In this document: in pieces, positions 42,444 through 52,788 of the stretch
Layout of the letters: every line of letters starts with the position of its first letter
How positions within the stretch are numbered: position 1 is the first letter of the stretch
Assembly (NCBI RefSeq): GCF_018107685.1
Contig: NZ_CP064834.1
Coordinates: 248,001 to 312,000, forward strand
DNA length: 64,000 bases
Direction of reading: 5' to 3'
Source: Coxiella endosymbiont of Amblyomma nuttalli
Lineage (GTDB): Bacteria; Pseudomonadota; Gammaproteobacteria; Coxiellales; Coxiellaceae
Program-made: the position numbers and the translations under genes
Notes under the pieces: model-generated
Told to the model about the DNA's origin: nothing
Databases searched by the model: none
Seen by the model: only the letters and a program-made list of their open reading frames with translations

Positions 42444-45293
42444 CATAAAATTATCATCTTAGTCGAAGTATATTGATATACAATGTCAATTGTACACGAA
42501 CCTGTATTGCATACAAATATTTAAAATATTTACATAAGATTTGATGTGACAACGCGCTTTTTGTGAGTTTTTCTCGAATTAGTAATCTGCTGGCTTCATA
42601 TGTGGTCTTTCTTTATAGTGTAGATGGTCTTCCAAAAACAGCGCAAGTTAATTGCATAAAAAGTAAATCATCGTAAGAAGATGCTATTGATAAGGTACAA
42701 TGAGAATGTTTTAACCAAGCCGTGTGAAAGTTTTCTTGTTACATGATCTATAGCATGAAGTTTATTGAATTATTTGGATTAGAAGCTGTGTATTTTAATG
42801 TATTGATTTCATTATTGAGGCGTGATAGAGGAGCACTTCAGGACCAGCTTAAAATAAAATTTGTTTCACCGATTCAATCACTTGCCTTGTTACTTTACCT
42901 TTATATAATTTGAATAGTAAAAAGATATTAAATACATACACCTTGCGAGTGGCAAGTATCAGAACTTTTTCTTTGTTATTAGATTAGAGAAATGTAGTTA
43001 TCCGCAGCGCTTTTTCCTAACTAATTTAGTAAGATTATCGTCTAAGTGAGAGAGAAACTTTTGATATAAAAACATTTCTCTAGTAGAAATGAAGCTATCT
43101 GTCTTATTAATAAGAAAAGCTGAACGGATTTATATTAGTTTTAGTATTAATAAATTAATAACTTATTAATACTAACGACAAAACAGATTAAAACTATCAA
43201 GTTGTGATCTAATTACTGTATTACCAGCAACGAAAAGGCTCACTTTAATACAACTTCGTATTAACTTTAGATATAAATGTTTTTATTTCTCGCTGTTGAA
43301 GAGATTGTATTAATTTTTAAAATTGCAAAAATTTATAAAACAAACAAAAATTTTCTTAAAAATTTGGCATATGATTCATTTTTTTTAGACCAGTATTAAT
43401 AGCTAGATAGTTGATCCAACCGTAAAAGAGATTATCAATTTTAAATGTTAATAAGACAGACATTGATAATAGTGTCACTAAAATGGCATAATGAGTACAC
43501 ATTGTGCATGAAATTGGGTCGGAAATATTATGACAGTGTTTATACTATCGTATAAATATCAATTGTTATGGCAATAAAAAATTAAAAGTGGAATCTATCT
43601 TATTTAAATTAAGTATTTTAAATACTAAATATATTTTGAATGCATTGGTTAAATATAGCTGATTTAACGACTAAACAACAACGATAAATATTAAAAAAGC
43701 TAAAATAATATTAATGTAATCATGTAATTTATATAATACGTATTTAAAAATATATATTCTCAAGACATCTTAAAGTAGTAGTCTGAGGTAGGGCATACTT
43801 AAAAACGTAGGACATGCTTAAAAATACTTTATTTCATAAATTTCTTTTATAAAAATGCTAAAATAAAACTGAGATCAATTTTGTAATTATTTATTTAAAC
43901 AGTCAATTATGTTACTTTATTTTTCTCAAAAAGTAATCTTGTGTAAAATGATCTGATGCTTAAATTATCAAAACAGTGTTCAGTGTTAAATATTGCTTTT
44001 ATCCTTTCTACAAAGGAAAAATATTTTGTAGCAACTAATGATGGTGGCGTTTTTTCATCTTGATTACACTTTTCATAAGAATATTTTAAGAATTTTAATA
44101 TTAGGAAGATTTTTATAGGTATTAAAATTAGATTTCTACTATATCTCTATTTGTGTAATTAATGTTGCGATGCATTATCTTTCAGTGAATATGATGTGAT
44201 AAATCTTAATGTATAATTCTATAATCTATATTTTTAGTTTGTGCTAAACGATATACGTCAAGCTGTAGAAGTCTTTCCAAGTAAAGTTACAATCATAGCA
44301 AGTTATAAAGAATAAGAAACTTGTATAACGTGTAATTCAAAAATTCTAGAAAAGCAAAATTTCTAGGTATCGAAATTATGAAGGAGAAAACCCGTCAATT
44401 GGTTATTCATCTTATCCTATTGTTTTTCAAAAATTAAATAACGAGTCAAATTAATATTAGAAGAGATTAGAACAGATAAAACAAAAATATAGTTTAAGAG
44501 TTTCTTTTTTCGATATTGTATTTACCTATCGCGTGTAATGTGTTGTCTATCTTTTATAAATATAAACTTCCTTAATGAGTATAAACTTCTTTAATGAGTA
44601 TATTCTTTAATATAAAATTGACCGTCTGAACTACAGGCTTTATATTTTTATTCTTTATTAAAGTGTGAAAGATGTTAAATACCAATCTTATATAAACTTT
44701 AGCAACGTAATATTTGACTTTCTTAAGCTGCTGAATGTAAGGTGGATAAAGCGGTTATTATGAGTCATAGGATAAAAATCTATGCCTACTAGGATTTAGA
44801 AATATCAGATTACCACGAAAGAGATAATACGGTAGTCTGTTGTCAACACTAATTTGAACAACATTGCATAGGAAGATCCTGCTCTGGATTTTATTTCATT
44901 ATTCGAGAATTTGCAACAGCTAATTAGTTTATAATCGTTACGTTATGCAGTTTATCCTTTGTGACGTTTACTCTTTTGAGTAAACGTCACAAAAATTTCC
45001 ACTAGCAGCTTAGTACATATTGGATAAGCATGGAAAAATTCAATCTTTTAATTGCTTGCAGCTAAATAACAGCACTATTAAGTTTCTCCTGTATTGCTTC
45101 TTGTCCATTCCTCATAAAATAGAAATCAGGGAGACCACAAATATATTATACCATCATTGTGTTAAAACACTTTAAGTAGAGATATTTACACTCATTTTTC
45201 TTCACACTTTCTGTGTAAATTTTTAAGTAATACGGCATTATCATTTTCTGTGTGTATATACCGCCCTTATTGGTGGTGTTACCATACTTCCAT
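42444..45293. other. 2.85-kb gene-free interruption of the dcw cluster (ftsW-murG)
   Basis: Very AT-rich DNA with no open frame of coding character on either strand. Structures visible are a 13-bp perfect hairpin (TTAGTATTAATAA at 43141-43153 against 43163-43175), a 19-base near-tandem duplication (44562-44580, 44581-44599) and a 16-bp perfect hairpin at 44958-44993. I see no insertion-sequence or phage remains. Confidence 0.6.
44958..44993. repeat. Perfect 16-bp palindrome with TTTT loop
   Basis: TTTGTGACGTTTACTC (44958-44973) is followed by TTTT and its exact reverse complement (44978-44993). Neither side has a proper U-run after the stem, so it is not a standard terminator. It lies about 300 bases upstream of murG. 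Confidence 0.85.
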
Positions 45294-46370
45294 ATGAAGC
45301 GAATACTCATCATGGCAGGAGGTACTGGGGGGCATATCTTTTCAGCACTAGCAATTGCTCGGGCATTGCGAAGACAAGGCGTAGAAGTACATTGGCTTGG
45401 TACAGATGGGGAGCTTGAAGAAAAGGTGGTTGCACCTGAATTTCCTTTAAATCGTATTCAAATAAAAGCCTTCCGTGGAGAAGGGTTATTATGGAAATGT
45501 CTGATGCCTTTTCGTTTGGCAAAAGCACTGTTACAAACTTATCGGATTATTTACCGATTAAGACCTGGTGTGATTTTTGGCATGGGTAGTTATGTTACAG
45601 GACCTGGTGGGTTAGTGGCATGGTTAACACGGATTCCTTTGCTCATCCATGAACAAAATTCGGTGGTTGGGCTAACAAATCGCATGTTAGCTGTCATATC
45701 AAAATCAGTCATGCAGGCATTTCCTAATACATTTCCTAAAAATCCAAAAGTAATGACTACAGGTAATCCAATTCGAGTTGAATTACTCAATATACCGTTA
45801 CCACAGACTCGTTTTGCTGTTCGTCAGGGGCCGTTACGAATTTTAGTATTAGGTGGCAGTCAGGGAGCACGATCAATTAATCAAAAAATCATGCGTGCAT
45901 TACATCAATATCCCCGATCCCACGAAATTATGATTTGGCACCAGACTGGCCTACCCGATTATCAAGTCATTAGAGATGATTATCAAAAAATATTAATTAA
46001 AGCTCAAGTCAATGACTTTATTGAAGATATGGCAAGCGCTTATGCATGGGCTGATTTGATTGTTTGTCGATCAGGCGCCCTAACAGTAAGTGAAATCGCA
46101 GCCGTCGGTGTTGCCAGCATTTTTATCCCTTATCCTTATGCTGTAGATAACCACCAATTTTATAACGGCCGCTTCTTGGAACAGGCAGGAGCTGCTATTA
46201 TTCTTCTTGAAAAATCATTGACGGAAGTAAACTTAATTCATTATTTTGAACAATTTGCTCATCATAGAAACCGTTTGGTAGCGATGGCGGAACGCGCACG
46301 AAATTTGGCACAACCTAATGCAGTGCATCATATTATCGCTGAATGTGAGAAACACTATGTTGTTCGATAA
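45294..46370 (+). CDS. murG: UDP-GlcNAc:lipid I GlcNAc transferase MurG
   Basis: MurG makes lipid II on the inner face of the membrane. The 358-residue GT28 protein has the amino glycine loop MAGGTGGH at residues 7-14, FGMGSYVTGPGG, HEQNSVVGLTNR, the second loop LGGSQGARSIN and CRSGALTVSEIAAVG for UDP-GlcNAc binding. I start at ATG 45294 (MKRILIMAGG); upstream in-frame codons are not family-like. No Shine-Dalgarno site is obvious. It overlaps murC by 14 bases. Confidence 0.95.
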   Translation: MKRILIMAGGTGGHIFSALAIARALRRQGVEVHWLGTDGELEEKVVAPEFPLNRIQIKAFRGEGLLWKCLMPFRLAKALLQTYRIIYRLRPGVIFGMGSYVTGPGGLVAWLTRIPLLIHEQNSVVGLTNRMLAVISKSVMQAFPNTFPKNPKVMTTGNPIRVELLNIPLPQTRFAVRQGPLRILVLGGSQGARSINQKIMRALHQYPRSHEIMIWHQTGLPDYQVIRDDYQKILIKAQVNDFIEDMASAYAWADLIVCRSGALTVSEIAAVGVASIFIPYPYAVDNHQFYNGRFLEQAGAAIILLEKSLTEVNLIHYFEQFAHHRNRLVAMAERARNLAQPNAVHHIIAECEKHYVVR

Positions 46371-47772
46371 CAAGCGCATTAAACACATGCACTGCCTAGG
46401 TATTGGTGGTATCGGCGTTAGCGCTCTTGCGGAAATCTTATTAAAAAAAGGATATCGAGTAACAGGCTCTGATATTTCACGTGGCACAAATACAGAGCGA
46501 CTGCAACGTTTAGGTGCTGAGATCGCGTTTAATCATGCAGGTACAATAGTTACTCAAGCCGATTGTGCGATTTATTCTAGTGCTATTGCAACAACTAATC
46601 CCGAATTAATGGCAGCTAAACGCGCTAATGTTCCTCTTTTAAAACGAGGGCAAATGCTTGCAAATGTGATGGCAGATTATTATTCCATTGCTGTTGCTGG
46701 TACTCATGGGAAAACAACTACTAGTGCTATGTTAGCTAACGCTTTTGTTAAAGCGAATTTAGATCCTACTTTTATGGTGGGGGGTACATTGAATGATGGA
46801 CAAACTCCTGCAAGAGTAGGTAAAGGTCGCTATTTTATTGCAGAAGCGGATGAGAGTGATGCTTCTTTCTTATTTATGAAGCCAAATATTGCTATTGTTA
46901 CGAACATTGATGCCGATCATTTGAGTACCTATGATGGGGATTTTAATCACCTAAAACAAACATACGTGCAATTTTTGCATCAAATTATAGAAAAAGGAGT
47001 GGCTGTTTTGTGTATTGATGATCCTATTATTCAGCGATTAATACCCACGTTATCTCAACGCGTAGTGACTTATGGCTTTTCCTCCAGCGCTGATTATCGT
47101 GCCGATAATTTTTGTCAAAAAGGAATACAAGGTTATTTTGAAGCTTACCGTTCCAACCATGCTGCCCATCTGTCCGTTAGGCTAAATATGCCGGGACACC
47201 ACAATGCCTTGAATGCTTTAGCAGTAATAGCAGTAGCCGATCTAGTAGAAATGGATGAATATGCGTTGCTTCAATCGTTAGCAGCATTTCCAGGAGTAGA
47301 TCGCCGTTTTGCTATTCGTGGAAATATGATTACTTCAAACGGAAATGCTCTAATTCTTGAAGATTATGGTCATCACCCTAATGAAATTAGGGCAACACTC
47401 ACTGCTGCGCGAGCAGCCTGGCCTAATAGACGAATTATACTAGTGTTTCAACCACATCGATATACTCGTACCCGTGATCTAATGGCGGAATTTGCTTTTG
47501 TGTTGATGAAACCTGATTTATTGATTTTATTAGAAGTGTACAGCGCGGGTGAATCACTTATTCCAGAGGCAGATGGAAAAAGCTTATTAAAAGTAATCGA
47601 ACAAAATGTTCAGCAAAAACCCGTATTTGTACCATACCTACAAGATCTACCTGCAACATTACAAACCATCGTGCAGCCTAACGATATTGTCATTCTCCAA
47701 GGCGCAGGAAATATAGGATCTATAGTAACAACTATAGTAAATAGTGCAACTAATGATTCGAAAAAAATTTAG
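46357..47772 (+). CDS. murC: UDP-MurNAc:L-alanine ligase
   Basis: MurC adds the first amino acid to UDP-MurNAc. The 471-residue ligase has HCLGIGGIGVSALAE near residues 12-26, the ATP loop AGTHGKTTT, EADESDASFLF and DYGHHPNEI, all family hallmarks. I start at ATG 46357 (MLFDNKRIKH), inside the murG end and after GAGA. Longer versions start in non-conserved sequence. It overlaps murB by 20 bases. Confidence 0.95.
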   Translation: MLFDNKRIKHMHCLGIGGIGVSALAEILLKKGYRVTGSDISRGTNTERLQRLGAEIAFNHAGTIVTQADCAIYSSAIATTNPELMAAKRANVPLLKRGQMLANVMADYYSIAVAGTHGKTTTSAMLANAFVKANLDPTFMVGGTLNDGQTPARVGKGRYFIAEADESDASFLFMKPNIAIVTNIDADHLSTYDGDFNHLKQTYVQFLHQIIEKGVAVLCIDDPIIQRLIPTLSQRVVTYGFSSSADYRADNFCQKGIQGYFEAYRSNHAAHLSVRLNMPGHHNALNALAVIAVADLVEMDEYALLQSLAAFPGVDRRFAIRGNMITSNGNALILEDYGHHPNEIRATLTAARAAWPNRRIILVFQPHRYTRTRDLMAEFAFVLMKPDLLILLEVYSAGESLIPEADGKSLLKVIEQNVQQKPVFVPYLQDLPATLQTIVQPNDIVILQGAGNIGSIVTTIVNSATNDSKKI

Positions 47773-48658
47773 TTATTTACGGGGAGATTTATTTTATGAT
47801 CATAATCTGGCACGTTATACCTCATGGCGTGTAGGAGGCGATGCGGATCGACTATATCAACCCGCCGATTTAGCTGATTTACAAAATTTTCTTAATCAAT
47901 TACCGCGCCATGAACCGTTAACGTGGTTAGGATTAGGAAGCAATGTTTTAATCCGAGATGGTGGCATAACTGGTACGGTTATTTTGACACTTAATCGATT
48001 GAAAGAAATGAAATTATTTAACAGAGAGGCTAAGAAAATAATTATTCGTGTAGAAGCCGGTGTCACTTGCGCTAAATTAGCGGGATTTTGTGCGAATCAT
48101 GGATTAGAAAGTGGAGCCTTTTTTGCGGGAATCCCAGGGACAGTAGGAGGTGCATTAGCGATGAATGCTGGTGCTTTTGGAGGCGAAACATGGCGTTATG
48201 CTATATGTGTAGAAACCATTAGTCAACGTGGTGCAGTATATGAAAGAGTTCCGAATGAGTTTAAAATTCAATATCGTCAAGTAGAAGGATTAAACAATCA
48301 ATTTTTTGTAGCGGGTTATTTTCATTTTAATCAGGGAAATGTTGTTAAAGCAAAAGAGGCTATTAGAATTTTGCTTAGAAGACGATATGCTTCACAACCT
48401 ATCGGAACTTATAATTGCGGTTCTGTATTTCGAAATCCGCCAGGCGATTATGCAGCACAATTAATCGAATCGTCAGGTTTAAAGAAAACTAGAATAGGCA
48501 ATGCAGAAGTTTGTGCAAAACATGCTAATTTTATTTTAAATAAAGGTGCTGCAAAAGCGGCTGACATTGAACGTTTAATTTACTATGTTGCAGATCGTGT
48601 ATATGAAGTTCACGGTGTTCGACTGATAAAGGAAGTACATATTATTGGGCGTATATGA
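47753..48658 (+). CDS. murB: UDP-N-acetylenolpyruvoylglucosamine reductase
   Basis: MurB reduces the enolpyruvyl group to give UDP-MurNAc. The FAD protein has NLARYTSWRVGG, LGLGSNVLIRDGG, FFAGIPGTVGGALAMNAGA, and NCGSVFRNPPGDYAAQLIE, which carries the catalytic serine. At about 301 residues it is the short (type II) kind. The start is either ATG 47753 or GTG 47744; no strong ribosome site separates them. Its stop overlaps the ftsQ start (ATGA), leaving no room for the ddl gene often found here. Confidence 0.94.
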   Translation: MIRKKFSYLRGDLFYDHNLARYTSWRVGGDADRLYQPADLADLQNFLNQLPRHEPLTWLGLGSNVLIRDGGITGTVILTLNRLKEMKLFNREAKKIIIRVEAGVTCAKLAGFCANHGLESGAFFAGIPGTVGGALAMNAGAFGGETWRYAICVETISQRGAVYERVPNEFKIQYRQVEGLNNQFFVAGYFHFNQGNVVKAKEAIRILLRRRYASQPIGTYNCGSVFRNPPGDYAAQLIESSGLKKTRIGNAEVCAKHANFILNKGAAKAADIERLIYYVADRVYEVHGVRLIKEVHIIGRI

Positions 48659-49377
48659 GACGGTATAAAATAAAAAAACCATATAACTGGTCGGTTTTCA
48701 TACGGAAGATATTTCCTATAGGATTAATAATGAGTATCTTAATTGCTTTTTTATTAACACTCATCGCTTTATGTAACTCAAACATACTTCCCTTTAAAAA
48801 AATTAAAATATCAGTGAATGGAAATCATATTAGAACAATGACTTTGAAAAATATTATTACTCAAAATATAGATGGTGGTTTTTTTTCGCTAAACGTTTCA
48901 GCGTTGCAATTAGCATTATTGTCGATACCATGGGTTGATAACGTTTCCTTACGACGGGTTTGGCCTAATAAACTGGAAATTGTAATTCAAGAGCAACAAC
49001 CAATTGCATGTTGGGATAATAATGCATTGATAACTGCAGAGGGCAAAATATTTTCACCACCTTCTGATACTATTCCTAAGAATTTGCCCCATTTACAAGG
49101 CCCTGATGATAGTGTTTCTCTTGTTTTAAAATGCTTCCGACACCTTAATCAAGAATTAATGCCGCTCAGTGTCGTTGTTATTACTGCCTTAACTCTCAGC
49201 AACCGATATGCTTGGTCTTTGACGTTAAATACGCATACCAAAGTATACCTTGGACGAGAAAACATCGATCAGCGCTTCAAACAACTGGTCCACCTTTATC
49301 CCAGTGTTATTAGCTCCCATGAAAATCAAATCGACCACATCGATCTTCGTTATCCGAATGGACTTGCGATTCAGTAA
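48655..49377 (+). CDS. ftsQ: Cell division protein FtsQ
   Basis: FtsQ is a bitopic divisome protein that recruits FtsB and FtsL. The 240-residue product has a basic cytoplasmic start, one membrane segment at about residues 20-42, a POTRA domain starting near 48 (KKIKISVNGNHI), then the FtsQ region with SIPWVDNVSLRRVWPNKLEIVIQEQQPIACW. It starts inside the murB stop. It is the last gene of the forward dcw block; ftsA and ftsZ, normally next, are about 8-10 kb away on the other strand. Confidence 0.93.
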   Translation: MRRYKIKKPYNWSVFIRKIFPIGLIMSILIAFLLTLIALCNSNILPFKKIKISVNGNHIRTMTLKNIITQNIDGGFFSLNVSALQLALLSIPWVDNVSLRRVWPNKLEIVIQEQQPIACWDNNALITAEGKIFSPPSDTIPKNLPHLQGPDDSVSLVLKCFRHLNQELMPLSVVVITALTLSNRYAWSLTLNTHTKVYLGRENIDQRFKQLVHLYPSVISSHENQIDHIDLRYPNGLAIQ

Positions 49378-49412
49378 AGAAATGGAAATGAAGAGTACAT
49401 TCAGTTAACATA

Positions 49413-50285
49413 ATGCATGTACGAAATTTAGTTATGAAAATTATTGTAGATGATAATATTGTTTCTGATTATTTGCCTGTGGTTTCTTGGAATGATCGAG
49501 GGTTATTATGGGCAGACGGATTATTTGAGACGATTAAATCGGAAAATGGAAGATTATTATTCTTCGAGGCTCATTATAAGAGATTTTTTGAATCAACAAT
49601 TAAATTATTTATTCCTTTTAAGGTTCCCTTAGAGGCACTTAAAAAAAAATGTTATCAAATAATAGAGATTAATAAATTGGATGGTGATATAGCGATAAAG
49701 GTGATACTAACCAGAGGTCAGCTAGAACAAGGAAAAGGGCTTGGTGTTCCGAAAAAAGCTTTTCCAAAGTTAATCATTACAGCAACTTCTTATCATCGAC
49801 CAGCTACTCAACCGACTGTATATATCACAACAATTAAACGGAACGAGTATTCTATGCTCACTCAAATTAAGACGCTGAATTATTTAGAATCTATTCTTGC
49901 AAGACAACAGGCAGTTTCACATGGATATGATGAGGGGATCATGCTCAATACGAAAGGTGCTGTTACTGAAACGAGTATTGGTAACATATTTATGATTATT
50001 AATAGAAAAGTGCTTACACCAAAGAGAACAGATGGTATTTTGCCCGGTATTATGCGACAAATTATTTTTAATGCTGTTCAGGAAGAAGGTGGTTCAATAA
50101 TAGAGAAAACTCTATATCCCAAAGATCTTTTTTCTGCAACAGAAATTTTTCAAACTAATAGTCTTTTGGAAGTACAATCGTTCTCAAAAATCAATAAATA
50201 TCCCCTATTAACAGGGAAACAGGCTATTTTGACAAAACAAATCTTAAAACAGTATCGATCATATAAAATTAAAAATTTAAATTAA
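49413..50285 (+). CDS. pabC: Class IV aminotransferase, probably aminodeoxychorismate lyase
   Basis: The 290-residue PLP protein belongs to fold-type IV. It shows NDRGLLWADGLFETIKSENG near residues 26-45, the lysine-bearing segment IKTLNYLESILARQQA, then GYDEGIMLN and VTETSIGNIFMI. PabC would make 4-aminobenzoate for folate, which fits the folate-dependent glycine cleavage system. D-amino-acid or branched-chain aminotransferases are alternatives that sequence alone does not exclude. The start at 49413 or ATG 49434 is uncertain because neither has a ribosome site. It lies where ftsA would be expected. Confidence 0.75.
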   Translation: MHVRNLVMKIIVDDNIVSDYLPVVSWNDRGLLWADGLFETIKSENGRLLFFEAHYKRFFESTIKLFIPFKVPLEALKKKCYQIIEINKLDGDIAIKVILTRGQLEQGKGLGVPKKAFPKLIITATSYHRPATQPTVYITTIKRNEYSMLTQIKTLNYLESILARQQAVSHGYDEGIMLNTKGAVTETSIGNIFMIINRKVLTPKRTDGILPGIMRQIIFNAVQEEGGSIIEKTLYPKDLFSATEIFQTNSLLEVQSFSKINKYPLLTGKQAILTKQILKQYRSYKIKNLN

Positions 50286-50602
50286 AAAATTTAAATTAAA
50301 ATTTTTTTCTCCTATACTATTTCAGTTTCCAGTGAATTGGGAATGACAGAATAAAGTTAATTTCTAAATTTCTATGGATATTTATATGTCAACGAAACTG
50401 CTGACGAACTGCCATTTTTAGATTTGAAGTACGAAAAGTATGACTTTAACAGGATAATATTGGGATTTCTGTAGCAAGAAAGACGCTAGTGTTTTCGATG
50501 ACAATTACGGCGAGGGCCATTGTAATCGGTCCTTATTCTTAATGATGGTTGCATTTGTGAACCTATGTTATTCAGGACCTATTTTCTTATGAAGGAATAA
50601 TT
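50286..50602. other. Spacer pabC-coaE
   Basis: About 315 bases. It begins with a duplicated AAAATTTAAATT at the end of the preceding gene. I see no gene; AAGGA lies just before coaE. Confidence 0.5.
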
Positions 50603-51223
50603 ATGTTACGAATCGGTTTAACAGGTGGTCTTGGTAGTGGAAAAAGTACAGTAGCCAATTATTTCGCAGCATTAAAAGTGTCTGTTATCGACGCCGACAA
50701 ACTTGCAAGTGAACTTACTCAACCTGATCAAGAAGCTTTTAAAAAAATCGTTGGGCACTTTGGAAAAGAAATCTTAACGAACCACGGATTATTAAACCGT
50801 TCAAAATTACGAATTTTAGTTTTTCGAAGTTTAAAAGAACGTCTATGGCTTGAAAATTTGTTACATCCCATGATTATCGCGAAAATGCAAGAATCGCTAA
50901 AAAATTTAAAGATCCCTTACTCTATATTAGTGGTCCCATTATTAGCAGAATTTTCGCAATCAATAAATTTTCTTGATCGCGTTTTAGTGATCGATGCTCC
51001 TGAATCACTCCAAATTCAACGAGTAATAGCGAGAAATAAATTCTCTCAGAAAGAAATTCAATTAATCATGCAATCACAAAGTAGACGTAAAAAACGACTA
51101 GCGATAGCTGACGACATACTTACCAATGATCGGGATCTCATGGTGTTACGTGAGTCGATTTTTAAGCTGAATGTTAGGTATTTAAAATTAGCTGTGGAAC
51201 AATATACTCAAAGTGCTCAATAA
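50603..51223 (+). CDS. coaE: Dephospho-CoA kinase
   Basis: CoaE phosphorylates dephospho-CoA, the last step to coenzyme A. The 206-residue P-loop kinase has GGLGSGKST at residues 8-16, VIDADKLASEL near 28-38, and the lid region around VIARNKFSQKE. GAAGGA precedes the ATG. The length is normal. CoA is among the cofactors tick symbionts are thought to make. It stands apart from other CoA genes. Confidence 0.95.
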   Translation: MLRIGLTGGLGSGKSTVANYFAALKVSVIDADKLASELTQPDQEAFKKIVGHFGKEILTNHGLLNRSKLRILVFRSLKERLWLENLLHPMIIAKMQESLKNLKIPYSILVVPLLAEFSQSINFLDRVLVIDAPESLQIQRVIARNKFSQKEIQLIMQSQSRRKKRLAIADDILTNDRDLMVLRESIFKLNVRYLKLAVEQYTQSAQ

Positions 51224-52788
51224 AATTCATGTGCTCAATAAAAATCCGTCATATATTTTATGTGTGTTACTGTAGATTAACGAACTCTTTTTGCACATTT
51301 CATAATAATATTGACATTATTAATTCTTTATTTATTTAGAGCACAGATTTCGTTGGAGTTTGCACCATGACCACGAGAAGCAGTCATATAATCGACAGAC
51401 TAGCTACAGAGGGACGCTTAGTTTCACTTTGTTGCAGTATTTTACGGGACAGCACAGTACCTCTCTAAATCTTAGAGGCAAAAGTCTTCCCGACATACAA
51501 TCGTAAATGTATAAAGTTATTTTTATCCTGACAGATGCCCTTCAAACTTGCTGCTGCATTTATTTAACTAATTAATACCAATTATAACTAATTAATGCCA
51601 ATTAACAAGTAAGCAGCAGTATATCTTTCATTCTATCAGAAATTACGAAATTGGAAATTGCGAAAAGCGTTAACCCACTAATCGTTATGAATATTACTTT
51701 AAACGAAAATAAAACACTTTTGTTACGTAACTTCCTAAAAAGTATGGACCTGAGAGATAACAATCAACATAATCACCAAGTTCTAATCGACAATTTTTAT
51801 GGGAGAAGAAGAGAGAAGACACGGTACAAACTCGATATTCAAGTGCATTATGCACAATAGATGAAGCTCGATATCAGTCTTCATCGTTCCACTAAACCTA
51901 ATGCTCGTGAAAATACATTATCTTGGCAATAATTTTGTGATCTATAAATTTACAACACTTAAGGTATATCAGAAATGCTGATTGATGATCGCTTGCTCAT
52001 CGATATTATTTCAAAGCACTCGATTAAAAAAATCAAGCTCATTAAGCTCATTACAAATGTCACGCAATAATTCTGTATGCCCTTACAATAAATTTACCAT
52101 ATTATACAGTCACAAATTACATCAACTCTTGTATTGACTGAAATAACACATCAATCAAATGCGTTACGCTTCCAAAAAATTTCGGAACTCTTACAAAATT
52201 TTTAACTAATTTTATTCTACAATCCTGTAGACCTGCAGGCTCTTATAATTTTAACAAATCCAGTGAAGCTAAGATCACTACTAACGATGGAGTTTTCATC
52301 AAAAAATACCATAAATTTCATCTTGTCAATTTATCCACTTAATTTTACTTATTGGAAAAGACCTATTCTAAGAATTATGCAGGTAAACACCGTATTGCTA
52401 TTCATTTCTTTTTCTTTTCATAAAAGTATTGCGGAATTTAAAAAATAATTAAAGATAGTATAAATTAGCTTGAGAAAATTTAATTCAGTGATCTCTTAAA
52501 CAGAGATCCAACAAAGCGACTGTTCTTCTATTTGCACAACTTCCTCTTCAAATCTATAAATTATGTTTGATGACTTTATTCACTTGTCTCTATTTCTCCT
52601 CTTGTCTCTATTTCCCCTCAGGGGGGGGGATGCCTATAAGCCATCTTACTCTACATAAGATAAGCGTAGAAGCATTAAAATATCGATTTTAGGATTAATA
52701 AAATACCACCACTGATAAACATCCCTTGTTATGGAACGATAAAACCTTATCTATTCTCATATCTGCTTAATGTTTTAAAGAATGTGAT
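51224..52788. other. 1.56-kb gene-free stretch coaE-secA
   Basis: Between converging coaE and secA. It has a 20-base near-tandem duplication (51566-51585, 51586-51605), an 18-base one (52583-52600, 52601-52618) and a run of nine G (52621-52629). Short open frames near 51651 and 52263 lack ribosome sites and families. Confidence 0.55.
52583..52629. repeat. 18-bp pyrimidine tandem duplication followed by G9
   Basis: CTTGTCTCTATTTCTCCT is repeated with one change (CTTGTCTCTATTTCCCCT), then CA and nine G. The CCCCT and G run could pair into a small hairpin. Such a G tract is unexpected in this AT-rich spacer. Confidence 0.85.

Noticed and set aside
44958-44993. Intrinsic terminator at the 16-bp palindrome
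   Set aside because: No U-run follows the stem on either strand and no gene ends close by.
52325-52340. DnaA-box-like TTATCCACT as part of an origin
   Set aside because: A single match without a cluster or nearby dnaA/dnaN is expected by chance in AT-rich DNA.
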